From contig NZ_NJER01000002.1 in the NCBI RefSeq assembly GCF_002753895.1, positions 372,001 through 436,000 of the forward strand: 64,000 nucleotides of DNA, written 5' to 3'. The position numbers were made by a program, and so were the translations under genes. The notes under the pieces were generated by a model. It saw only the letters and a program-made list of their open reading frames with translations, was not told the origin of the DNA and made no database searches. This document shows, in pieces, positions 26,135-34,690 of this stretch. Origin of the DNA: Halobacteriovorax sp. JY17 (GTDB taxonomy: Bacteria; Bdellovibrionota; Bacteriovoracia; Bacteriovoracales; Bacteriovoracaceae). Numbering within the stretch: the stretch's first letter is position 1; every line of letters begins with the position of its first letter.

Positions 26135-28240
26135 ATGAAGCAGCTTTTTCAAAGTTTAAAAACAGGTAAAGTTAAAATAGAGGAACTTCCTGTTCCTTAT
26201 TGTGCAGCGGGATATGTGTTGATTCAAACGACAAGGACACTTGTCTCGTTGGGAACAGAAAAAATGTTACTTAACTTTGGGAAGGCAAATCTTATTAATA
26301 AAGTAAGGCAGCAACCTGAAAAAGTTCAACAAGTTCTAACGAAAGTGAAAACTGATGGTCTTACTCCAACTTTTAACGCAGTTAGAAACAAGCTGGGCCA
26401 ACCTTTACCTTTAGGCTACTCTTCAGTCGGTGTCGTTGTAGAAGTTGGAAAGAATGTTAACGATTTAAAGCCTGGTGATCGAGTAGTTTCTAATGCACCT
26501 CATGCCGAATTTGCCTCAGTATCGCGTAATCTTGTTGCTAAAATTCCTGAACATGTTTCAGATGAGAGTGCTTCCTTTACTGTTGTGGGTGCTATTGGGC
26601 TACAGGGAATACGTCTATTGACTCCATCTTTTGGGGAAACGATTGTCGTTGTCGGTCTTGGCCTTATAGGATTACTTACGGTTCAGCTTTTAAGAGCAAA
26701 TGGTTGTCAAGTCATTGGATTTGACTTTGATGAAGAAAAGGTAAATAAGGCAAAATCTTATGGTGCCAAAGCATTTGTTGTAAGTGAAACCGTTGACCCT
26801 GTTGCCGAAGCTTTAAATCAGACAAATGGTGTTGGAGTTGACGGAGTAATTATAACAGCTTCGACCAGAAGTAATGATGTAATTTCTCAAGCTGCTCAAA
26901 TGACAAGAGTTAGAGGAAAGGTAATTCTTGTTGGTGTTGTCGGTCTTGATATTAAAAGGTCTGACTTTTATGAAAAAGAAATAACTTTTCAAGTCTCATG
27001 CTCCTATGGGCCAGGTAGGTATGATCCTAAGTATGAGGATATGGGGATTGATTATCCAATTGGATTTGCAAGATGGACCGAACAAAGAAACTTTGAAGCT
27101 GTTCTTCAAAGCCTTGAAGAGGGGACATTGATTGTTGAAGATCTTATTACTCGTAAGGTTGATTTTCAAAATGCTCCAGAATTATATAGCGGCTTGGGAA
27201 GTCAATCATTAGAGTTAGGAATAATTATTTCGTATGGAGAGGAAGTTAAAGAGCTTAATAAAAGTATCTATTACGAAAAAAGCTCAAAAAGTTCTTCTAT
27301 ATCTGTTTCAATGATAGGTGCCGGGCAATTTGCTGGAGCTGTTCTTTTACCGGCATTTGAAAAGAGTGAGTTCGAATTTCAAAAAATTGGGAGTCGCTCA
27401 TCAGGAGCAATGGCGCCACATCTTAGAGAGAAGTTTAAATTTGAAGAGCTAACAAGTGATTATGACAGGGTTTTAGAAGACAAGGGAGTAAGGAATGTTG
27501 TTATTACAACGAGACATAACTCTCACGGCGCCCTTGTAATTAGGGCCTTGAAAAATGGAAAAAATGTTTTTGTAGAGAAGCCTCTTGCCTTATCTATGGA
27601 TGAAGTAGACGAGATAGAAAACTTCTACAAAAAGGAGGGGTTCCCAAAACCGTTACTAATGGTAGGTTTTAATAGAAGATTTTCTCCATTGGCACAGGAA
27701 CTTAAAAAAACACTAAAAAAATCTTCTGCTTCGAGAGCTTTTGTAATGACAATTAATGCTGGAGCCATTCCAAAAGATCACTGGACGCAAGATGCTACCG
27801 TTGGTGGTGGGCGTCTTATTGGAGAGGGATGTCACTTTATTGATCTTTTGAGATTTTTGTCAGATTCAAAAATAGTGGATTCTAGTGTTAGTGTTATGAA
27901 GTCTGACTGTAAGGATACTTTTTCAATTCAGTTGGAATTTGAAAATGGTGATATTGGAACTATTCATTATTTTGCTAATGGTAATAAATCTTTCTCTAAA
28001 GAGAGGCTCGAGGTTTTTGTTGGAGGGAAAATTATAGTCCTAGATAATTTTAAGAAGTTAACAGGAATAGGCTTAAAGAGTATAAAGTATGCGCTAAAAT
28101 CACAAGATAAAGGACATCTAAATGAAGTGAAAGCATTTAAAGAAGGACTAGAGTCTGGTTCTTTTCCAATTCCTTTGGAGGAGATATTGGAGATATCGAG
28201 GTGTTCGATTACTCTACAGGAAAAAATTAGAAATCTATGA
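26135..28240 (+). CDS. two-domain oxidoreductase, second copy
   Basis: This 701-residue protein has the same plan as the one at 4981: a medium-chain dehydrogenase half with VVGLGLIGL near residue 172, and a Gfo/Idh/MocA half with SMIGAGQFAGAVLLP near 391 and FVEKPLALS near 479. Both copies contain SCSYGPGRYD in the first half and PKDHWT in the second, so they are clear paralogs. Divergent transcription from the heparinase-like gene over only 44 bases, and overlap (ATGA) with the following glycosyltransferase, place it in a plus-strand unit of three genes. The substrate is unknown, but the recurring neighbourhood points to a uronic acid-type sugar. Confidence 0.85.
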   Translation: MKQLFQSLKTGKVKIEELPVPYCAAGYVLIQTTRTLVSLGTEKMLLNFGKANLINKVRQQPEKVQQVLTKVKTDGLTPTFNAVRNKLGQPLPLGYSSVGVVVEVGKNVNDLKPGDRVVSNAPHAEFASVSRNLVAKIPEHVSDESASFTVVGAIGLQGIRLLTPSFGETIVVVGLGLIGLLTVQLLRANGCQVIGFDFDEEKVNKAKSYGAKAFVVSETVDPVAEALNQTNGVGVDGVIITASTRSNDVISQAAQMTRVRGKVILVGVVGLDIKRSDFYEKEITFQVSCSYGPGRYDPKYEDMGIDYPIGFARWTEQRNFEAVLQSLEEGTLIVEDLITRKVDFQNAPELYSGLGSQSLELGIIISYGEEVKELNKSIYYEKSSKSSSISVSMIGAGQFAGAVLLPAFEKSEFEFQKIGSRSSGAMAPHLREKFKFEELTSDYDRVLEDKGVRNVVITTRHNSHGALVIRALKNGKNVFVEKPLALSMDEVDEIENFYKKEGFPKPLLMVGFNRRFSPLAQELKKTLKKSSASRAFVMTINAGAIPKDHWTQDATVGGGRLIGEGCHFIDLLRFLSDSKIVDSSVSVMKSDCKDTFSIQLEFENGDIGTIHYFANGNKSFSKERLEVFVGGKIIVLDNFKKLTGIGLKSIKYALKSQDKGHLNEVKAFKEGLESGSFPIPLEEILEISRCSITLQEKIRNL

Positions 28241-29409
28241 AAATTTTAATTCTTAGCTTCTACTACCCTCCAGACCTTTGTGCTGGATCATTTCGAACTA
28301 AAGCTTTTGTCATGAGTTTGTTGAAAATGCTTCCTGAAAACTCAGAGATTGTACTTATTACAACAAAGCCTAATAGATATCATAACTTTAAAAAAGAAGC
28401 ACCTAATATAGAGAAAAAGGGAAAACTGACGTTACATAGAGTGGATATTTCTTCTCACCAGAGTGGTGTTTTAGATCAAGCAAAAGCATTTATTTATTTT
28501 ACTCTAGCTGCCTTAAAAATTATAAAGAATGAAAGATATGATCTCGTTTTTGCAACATCATCAAGACTGATGACTGCTTTTCTGGGCGCGCTTGTTTCCT
28601 ACTTTTTTAGAATTCCTTTATTTTTAGATATTCGAGATATTTTCTTAGATACTGTCAAAGATGTGTTTGGAAAAAAAGCAAATTTTGTATATCCTTTTTT
28701 TTTCTTAGTTGAACGAGTAACTATAAAGCGAGCGAGGAAGATAAACCTTGTTTCTAAGGGCTTCTTACCTTATTTTGAAAAACGTTATAGCGACAAATGT
28801 TATTCATTTTATACAAATGGAATAGATCAAGAGTTCTTAAATATAAATTATAATAGAACATTGGAAGAAGGTAAGATTAATATCTTGTATGCAGGCAATA
28901 TAGGGGAAGGTCAAGGATTACATCAGATAATACCTTCTCTCGCAAAGCGATTAAGAGATATTGCAACTTTTAAAATTATTGGAAATGGAGGACGTAGAGA
29001 GCTTCTTTATTCCTGCCTTTTAAAGGATAATAGGTTAAAAAATGTTACTCTTCTTCCTCCTGTTAGTAGAGAAGAATTAATTTATGAATATCAACAGTGT
29101 GACGTTCTTTTTCTGCACTTAAATAATTACAAGGCCTTTGAAAAAGTACTTCCGTCTAAACTTTTTGAGTATGGTGCAACTGGAAAGCCTATTTTAGCCG
29201 GAGTGTCGGGGTATGCGGCTAAATTTTGTAAAGAGCACTTAGATCGCACGGCTATTTTTCATCCCTGCAATACCGATGAGGCTGTTGAAGCCTTTGGTCG
29301 TCTTGATTTAGGGTGGCATAGTAGAGATGAATTTGTAGATTTTTTCAAAAGAGAAAGGCTGATGGATCAGCTCGCTTGTGATGTTTTGTCTATAATGGAG
29401 TGTAAATGA
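28237..29409 (+). CDS. family 4 glycosyltransferase (WcaI/WbpH-like)
   Basis: This 390-residue GT-B protein begins ILILSFYYPPDLCAGSFR, the loop typical of GT4 enzymes. FLDIRDIFLDTVK lies near residue 128 in the acceptor domain, ILYAGNIGEGQGLHQ opens the donor domain near residue 210, and LPSKLFEYGATGKPILAG carries the conserved acidic donor-binding residue near residue 300. The enzyme adds one sugar to the growing lipid-linked repeat on the cytoplasmic side. Its ATG overlaps the preceding stop, and the gene overlaps the next by four bases. The donor sugar cannot be told from sequence. Confidence 0.88.
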   Translation: MKILILSFYYPPDLCAGSFRTKAFVMSLLKMLPENSEIVLITTKPNRYHNFKKEAPNIEKKGKLTLHRVDISSHQSGVLDQAKAFIYFTLAALKIIKNERYDLVFATSSRLMTAFLGALVSYFFRIPLFLDIRDIFLDTVKDVFGKKANFVYPFFFLVERVTIKRARKINLVSKGFLPYFEKRYSDKCYSFYTNGIDQEFLNINYNRTLEEGKINILYAGNIGEGQGLHQIIPSLAKRLRDIATFKIIGNGGRRELLYSCLLKDNRLKNVTLLPPVSREELIYEYQQCDVLFLHLNNYKAFEKVLPSKLFEYGATGKPILAGVSGYAAKFCKEHLDRTAIFHPCNTDEAVEAFGRLDLGWHSRDEFVDFFKRERLMDQLACDVLSIMECK

Positions 29410-30311
29410 TGAAAGTGTTTGTTACTGGAGCAAATGGTTTTATTGGGCGCTATCTTTGTAGATTTCTTGAAAAGGAAAATATTCAAGTTGTTCGCGGAAC
29501 AAGAGAGCTTTATGGAGATCTTTCACCTACTGTTCAATGGAAGTCAATTTTGTCTAACTGTAGTTCCGTCATTCATCTGGCATCGAAAGTTCACGATTTA
29601 AAGAAACTGACGATTGAAGAGGAGAAAGAGTACTGGAGGATAAATGTAGAATCCACCGTTAGGCTTGCTGAGGATGCAAAGAATACAGGGGTTAAGAAGT
29701 TTATTTTTTTGAGTTCTGTAAAGGTTAATGGCGATTACTCAAATGAGCTCCCTTTTTCTCCATCTGATGATGTCAACCCATCAGGAATTTATGGTGAAAC
29801 TAAGTATGCCGCAGAAAGAAAACTTCTTAATCTCAGTGAAAAAGGCGTTTTTGATGTTATTATTATTCGTCCTCCACTTGTTTACGGAGAAGGGGCAAAG
29901 GCAAATCTTAAGATGCTATCCAACTTTATTGATAGAGGAATCTCTCTTCCTATTGGGAGTATTAACAATAGAAGGAGCTTAGTTTCTATCGAAAACTTGT
30001 GTAGTTTAATGTTCGCAGTCTTAAAGTCATCATATGGTGTAGTAGGTGTTTTCTTTGTTTCGGACGATGTTAGCTATAGCCTACCTGAGATTGTTAAAAG
30101 TATTGCGCGCTTGAAGCGAAAGAAGGTGATCATTTATCCTTTTCCAAAAGTATTGATGAAGTTTTTTTTGATAATGATTGGAAAAAAGCATTTGATTGAT
30201 AAGCTTTTTGGCAATTTAGAGGTGAACTCCGAAAGCACTATAGACACTTTTAAGTGGTATCCTGAGGAAAGTCTGACTATAATTCCTCCTGGAAAGTACT
30301 TTATTGATTAG
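29406..30311 (+). CDS. SDR-family sugar-nucleotide reductase/epimerase (WbpV-like)
   Basis: The 301-residue extended SDR has the NAD(P) motif VFVTGANGFIGRYL at the start and the catalytic YxxxK as YGETK near residue 137, following LSSVKVNG. It resembles WbpV-type reductases, which convert UDP-4-keto sugars to QuiNAc- or FucNAc-type sugars, but sequence alone does not settle epimerase against reductase. A WbpV-type role usually goes with a WbpL-type GlcNAc transferase, which is not in this window. ATGA overlap with the preceding glycosyltransferase shows tight coupling. Confidence 0.78.
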   Translation: MMKVFVTGANGFIGRYLCRFLEKENIQVVRGTRELYGDLSPTVQWKSILSNCSSVIHLASKVHDLKKLTIEEEKEYWRINVESTVRLAEDAKNTGVKKFIFLSSVKVNGDYSNELPFSPSDDVNPSGIYGETKYAAERKLLNLSEKGVFDVIIIRPPLVYGEGAKANLKMLSNFIDRGISLPIGSINNRRSLVSIENLCSLMFAVLKSSYGVVGVFFVSDDVSYSLPEIVKSIARLKRKKVIIYPFPKVLMKFFLIMIGKKHLIDKLFGNLEVNSESTIDTFKWYPEESLTIIPPGKYFID

Positions 30312-30628
30312 CTATCATTGATGATGTTTTTGATGAGAGCTAATCTTTATTAAAGACCTTTGCATTTGAAGAGGATTGTTGTTTAGATTTGAATATTTTT
30401 TATAGTGATTTAAAGTTCTCTTTCAATAACTTTTACAACGAATAAGTATCATACTTAGGTTTATTGAATATTTAAATTCGTTGATGAAGTTTGTAAAACG
30501 TTGTTTTTTTAATCCTAAGTTCAAGTAATGAAAAAAGTTGTTAATCTTGGATTTGGGGACGGGAAACTCGAGCGTTAGGAATAACTGCTGCTTAGAAAAT
30601 GTCTGTTTTATGTAGGGGAGTCCATGTT
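30312..30628. other. intergenic stretch without a recognisable gene
   Basis: About 317 AT-rich bases separate the epimerase gene from the MBOAT gene. I see no terminator hairpin with a T-run and no convincing protein-like tract. A 16-codon ATG frame at 30528-30578 (MKKVVNLGFGDG...) is too short to call. An AGGGGAG at about 30614-30620 serves as the ribosome site for the MBOAT gene. A promoter for the MBOAT and SGNH pair is probably here but is not clear by eye. Confidence 0.5.
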
Positions 30629-32095
30629 ATGTTGTTTAATAGTTATGAATTTATTTTTATATTTCTGCCAGCATCATTTTTTATATATTTTTATCTCAAT
30701 CATAAAAAGCTAACGACAGTCTCAAAGTCTTGGCTTATATTTACAAGTCTTTTTTTTTACAGTTGGTGGAATATTTTGTATTTACCTCTGATTCTAATAT
30801 CTATTTTGTTTAACTATACGATCACAAGTGCTATGGTTGAATGTCAGGGTACTAGAGAAAAATATTTTTCAAATAAAATATTATTAAAAACAGGTTTGGT
30901 ATTTAATATTGGAGTGCTCGCTTATTTTAAATATATGAATTTCTTCATATATAATATAAATTTTTTTTCTAATACAGAAATAAGGTTGTTAAATTTAGCC
31001 TTACCTTTAGCAATTAGCTTTTTCACTCTTCAACAAATTGCATTCTTGATAGATAGTTACGAGGGAATAGTTAAAGAGAAAAATTTTTTAGACTACACAT
31101 TGTTTGTAACGTTTTTTCCCCAATTGATCGCTGGCCCAATTGTCCATCACAAAGAGATGATGCCACAGTTTTCTAGTTCTAAAAACAAAATTAAAAACTA
31201 CAGAAACATCTCTGTAGGAATTTTCATATTCTCTATTGGTCTATTTAAAAAAGTTGTTCTCGCTGATTATTTTGCTGTTTGGGTTGCAGCAGGCTTTGAT
31301 GCCGCTATGTCCTTAAGTTTGTTTGAGGCTTGGGCTACAAGTTTATCTTATACTTTTCAACTATACTTTGATTTTAGTGGCTATACGGATATGGCAGTTG
31401 GTACGGCTCTACTGTTTAATGTAAAATTGCCAATAAATTTTAATAGTCCATATAAGGCTACTGATATACAAGATTTTTGGAGAAGGTGGCATATGACTCT
31501 CAGTAGATTTTTAAAGGATTATGTCTATATCCGTTTGGGTGGAAGTAGGTATGGAGAGTTCAGAACATATGGTAGCCTAATGGCAACTTTTGTCATTGGA
31601 GGTATATGGCATGGGGCTGGATGGACCTATGTATTTTGGGGAGTTCTTCATGGTGTAGCATTGGTCGTTCATAGAGCATGGGGGCGGACAGGTTTTAGAG
31701 TATGGTCATGGTTGTCCTGGTTGATTACTTTTAACTTTATAAATATTGCTTGGGTGTTCTTTAGAGCAAAGAAGTGGGATGATGCCATTGATATTCTAGG
31801 CTCTATGTTTAGTTTGCAAAATGTTGTATTGCCAGAATTTTTGGCATCAAAGTTAGCATTTTTGTTAAATGATCATATTACGTTTGGAGACTCTTTGTTG
31901 AACTTGTCTACAGGAGTAGATTTAATTGTTTGGTTAGTTGCTGGATTTATTTTAATTATGTCTTTTGACAATTCTGTGAAAATGATTGATTCATTTAGAG
32001 TCAATAAATACAATATTGTGTTTACTATTATCCTCTTCTATATCAGCTTTTTTCATATTCAAAGATATTCAGAGTTTATATACTTTCAGTTTTAG
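30629..32095 (+). CDS. MBOAT-family O-acyltransferase (AlgI-like)
   Basis: The 488-residue protein with about ten membrane segments begins MLFNSYEFIFIFLP, the start typical of AlgI-like acyltransferases. It has DFWRRWHMTLSRFLKDY near residue 288, and its catalytic-histidine region is IGGIWHGAGWTYVFWG near residue 322. The family passes an acyl group, usually acetyl, across the inner membrane for periplasmic O-acetylation of polysaccharide. The ATG at 30629, nine bases after AGGGGAG, is preferred to one at 30599 because it gives the conserved N-terminus. The SGNH-like gene eight bases downstream is the likely acetyl-transferring partner. Confidence 0.9.
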   Translation: MLFNSYEFIFIFLPASFFIYFYLNHKKLTTVSKSWLIFTSLFFYSWWNILYLPLILISILFNYTITSAMVECQGTREKYFSNKILLKTGLVFNIGVLAYFKYMNFFIYNINFFSNTEIRLLNLALPLAISFFTLQQIAFLIDSYEGIVKEKNFLDYTLFVTFFPQLIAGPIVHHKEMMPQFSSSKNKIKNYRNISVGIFIFSIGLFKKVVLADYFAVWVAAGFDAAMSLSLFEAWATSLSYTFQLYFDFSGYTDMAVGTALLFNVKLPINFNSPYKATDIQDFWRRWHMTLSRFLKDYVYIRLGGSRYGEFRTYGSLMATFVIGGIWHGAGWTYVFWGVLHGVALVVHRAWGRTGFRVWSWLSWLITFNFINIAWVFFRAKKWDDAIDILGSMFSLQNVVLPEFLASKLAFLLNDHITFGDSLLNLSTGVDLIVWLVAGFILIMSFDNSVKMIDSFRVNKYNIVFTIILFYISFFHIQRYSEFIYFQF

Positions 32096-32103
32096 GGGAC
32101 AGA

Positions 32104-33204
32104 ATGTTTAAGAATTCAGGCAATATGAGTTATTATTTCTTTGTAATATGTGTGATTAGCACAGCAGCTGTATTGATCACACTGTCTATATTTTTTATTA
32201 TTAATGAAACATTCTCTAGTAATGATCCCTCTATATTTGAAGAGGCATTTGTATGGCAAGAAAAACATAAAGGTGTTGTAGGAATCACTGCAAATATAGC
32301 AAATCTTTATAAGCAGAAAATGACAGATAGAGTAATTGAGAAGAATAGCATTGATATTGTGATTTTAGGCTCATCAACACTTATGGGGATAAAATCAGAC
32401 ATGTTTGATAATTATAAAGTTTTTAATGGTGCAAAGAATGGGAATCCTTTAAGCGATTCAATAGCTAAAGCAAAATACTACGCTAAAGTTTCAGATAGTA
32501 TAAAATATGTGATTATTGGTTTTGATTGGACCCTTAATTTAGTCAATAGAGAATACAAAGATATTAGTTACAAACCGGAAGGTGTTAAGCAAGAAAGAGT
32601 TGATTTTGTTGTTAAAATTAAAGATGCTGTTAGCTATCAGCGAATTAAAATTATACTGTCTGTCATATACGATAATATACTTAACGCTTCAAAGGTATAC
32701 CAGTGTCCAACTGAGGATGGTATTGGTACAGATCAATTTTTCAAAGCTGATCGACCAAGGAGATGTCACGGTTTTAGATATGATGGTAGCTCTACGTTTG
32801 AAAATTATTCATCACTAACTATTAAAAAATGGGAAATATTACTTAAGGATAGTTTAAGTAAGTATAGAGAAGAATTATTTTCTTCAAAAGGCAAGGTGGA
32901 GTCAAGATACCTAGCAGATTTAAATGAAATAGATAAAGCTTTAAAAAGAAGAGGGGGCAAGTTAGTTATACTGGTGCCCCCACTGATGCCTGGTGCTACT
33001 CGCTTGATCTATGGATCAAGCGAGGGAGTATATTTAACAAAAATAATTGATAAATTATTGAAATATACAAAGAGAAATAATATTTTTACTTTTGATGCTT
33101 CTAGGTCTGAAGAATTTGGTTGCATTCCTGAAGATTTTTTGGATGAGCATCACTCATTTCCGTCTTGTTATGAGAAGATAGTCAAAGCTTTAAGCATTGA
33201 CTAG
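32104..33204 (+). CDS. SGNH-like periplasmic O-acetylation partner, membrane-anchored
   Basis: The 366-residue protein has one N-terminal membrane segment (about residues 10-32) and a periplasmic domain. ILGSSTLMG near residue 88 fits the block I serine of SGNH/GDSL-type domains, and LDEHHSFPSC near residue 345 fits the Asp/His block. This matches AlgJ/AlgX- or PatB-like partners that take an acyl group from an MBOAT channel and place it on the glycan. It is spaced eight bases from the MBOAT gene. Overall similarity to AlgJ is not obvious, so the assignment rests on the two blocks, the topology and the neighbour. Confidence 0.7.
   Translation: MFKNSGNMSYYFFVICVISTAAVLITLSIFFIINETFSSNDPSIFEEAFVWQEKHKGVVGITANIANLYKQKMTDRVIEKNSIDIVILGSSTLMGIKSDMFDNYKVFNGAKNGNPLSDSIAKAKYYAKVSDSIKYVIIGFDWTLNLVNREYKDISYKPEGVKQERVDFVVKIKDAVSYQRIKIILSVIYDNILNASKVYQCPTEDGIGTDQFFKADRPRRCHGFRYDGSSTFENYSSLTIKKWEILLKDSLSKYREELFSSKGKVESRYLADLNEIDKALKRRGGKLVILVPPLMPGATRLIYGSSEGVYLTKIIDKLLKYTKRNNIFTFDASRSEEFGCIPEDFLDEHHSFPSCYEKIVKALSID
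32953..33024. repeat. two strong inverted repeats inside the SGNH-like gene
   Basis: Within coding sequence, GGGGGCA (32953-32959) pairs with TGCCCCC (32975-32981) across a 15-base loop. Shortly after, CTCGCTTGATC (32999-33009) pairs perfectly with GATCAAGCGAG (33014-33024) across a 4-base loop. Both are GC-rich for this AT-rich region. They could form mRNA hairpins; there is no T-run after the second, so termination is not implied. Confidence 0.5.
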
Positions 33205-33406
33205 TTGTCTCGGAATACCTAAGAAGTTTTACTTCATAACAGAATGTGGTCAATTTTTTCAGAGCAGGACGACTATTAACTAAGGGGTTGGGCAGTTGGT
33301 AAAACTATCCAGAACTTGAAAGGAGAGAAGGATTTATAATTGAAAGTCTTAGTATAAGTCAGTATTATTAAGTTCTTAATATACTGGACGATTCTAGGAA
33401 ATTTAT

Positions 33407-34690
33407 TTGCATCGAGTTAAGAATATTGATTTTATAATTTTGGGGATTTTGACACTCCTATATTCTTATGTTGTTGCAGCATCGACTACTTTTTATCAGC
33501 ATACTGTAACGGTGCTATTTTCAGGGGTATTGTGCTTTTTTTTTGTGAGAGAGATCTTTTATAGGGAGTCTTGTGAGAAGTCCCTGCAGAGAGTATATCT
33601 TTTTATGATCGCTTTGTTTGTAGGCATTTTTTCGGGGTATTATTTCTCTGGAGCAAGTGCTGATCTTATATGGGCTGCTGATTCATATGCAGCTCACCTT
33701 CCAAAGTCTGATGAAGTTGCCGAAGCTATACGGTCTTTCTCTTTAGAGGGGTTAAGAAAGCCATTTGTTGGATACTATAGAACCATTCACATATTTACGG
33801 GGCTTGCTTTTACTGTTCTTAGAAACCCTATTGTCACTGGATTTGTGTTACTAATTTTTAAGATTATTGCACTATGGTCTATAATTAGACTTTCTCGTAA
33901 ACTATTTGATGAAAAGGTCGCTTTAGTTAGTGCTTATCTTTACACCTTTGCTCCGTGTGTCTTATTCTTTAGTATAAACTTCTATAAAGAAATGTTTGTT
34001 CAGGCTTGGCTGGCTCTTTCTTTCTTATTTTTTTATGAAATTTTTGAAGAGGGTAAATATAAAAAAATTCCTTTTTTTGTATTTACTTTCTTTTTTCTCT
34101 CGATGGAAAGATCGTATGTGGCAATCTCAGTGTTGCCTGGTATGGCTTTCTATTTTCTTTCAATGGAGAAATTTAAAAAGAGTCATAAATTAGTTTTGGC
34201 GGGGGGCGTTGTTTTGATTACTTATACAATTAGAACCCTTTATTTTCCATACTTAGGTTTTGAGAATGTTTTTGCTTTCTTTAGAGAGAAGAGGGCTTCG
34301 TGGCATAATTATGACTATTTCGATCAAAGATATAATCTGGAACTAAACTATTTTCTATCTTGGATTAAACTATACTTTACACCGATCTTCACCCTTCAGA
34401 AATTTGAGCTGTTCTTTAACTATAGTATCCTTCTCACTTGGGGCTCATTTATTCATCAAGCTACTATGGCTCTTTTTTCAGTAGGTATATATAATCAGAT
34501 TAAAACACACACAAAGAGAACACTTTTTTATGTAATCCCGTTCTTTGTTTATATGTGTGCATTTGCATACATCGGCTCATTCAGTGGAAGAACGAGAGAT
34601 AGTTACTATCCCATAATTGTCATGTTTGCAGGCTATGGTCTGGTGAACAAGGTCGTACCTTTCCTTAAGAGACGAATGAGAAGAAGCTAA
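33407..34690 (+). CDS. polytopic membrane protein, GT39-like
   Basis: This 427-residue protein has about eleven membrane segments. After an early pair of segments comes a loop with IWAADSYAAHLPKSDEV (about residues 88-104), the acidic DSYAAH resembling the catalytic loop of GT39/PMT-like GT-C transferases, and NFYKEMFVQAWLAL near residue 190. A periplasmic glycosyl- or phosphoglycosyl-transferase role is plausible but not proven. The start is a TTG with AGGA upstream; 200 bases without a convincing gene separate it from the SGNH gene. Its stop overlaps the stop of rfbG on the other strand by four bases. Confidence 0.6.
   Translation: MHRVKNIDFIILGILTLLYSYVVAASTTFYQHTVTVLFSGVLCFFFVREIFYRESCEKSLQRVYLFMIALFVGIFSGYYFSGASADLIWAADSYAAHLPKSDEVAEAIRSFSLEGLRKPFVGYYRTIHIFTGLAFTVLRNPIVTGFVLLIFKIIALWSIIRLSRKLFDEKVALVSAYLYTFAPCVLFFSINFYKEMFVQAWLALSFLFFYEIFEEGKYKKIPFFVFTFFFLSMERSYVAISVLPGMAFYFLSMEKFKKSHKLVLAGGVVLITYTIRTLYFPYLGFENVFAFFREKRASWHNYDYFDQRYNLELNYFLSWIKLYFTPIFTLQKFELFFNYSILLTWGSFIHQATMALFSVGIYNQIKTHTKRTLFYVIPFFVYMCAFAYIGSFSGRTRDSYYPIIVMFAGYGLVNKVVPFLKRRMRRS

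Noticed and set aside
30528-30578. Short ATG frame MKKVVNLGFGDG... before the MBOAT gene
   Set aside because: Only 16 codons, no recognised family, and no good ribosome site; most likely chance.
33205-33406. Short protein-like tract (GWAVGKTIQNLKGEKDL) in the gap before 33407
   Set aside because: It is only about 20 codons between stops and I cannot match it to a family or to a neighbouring frame.
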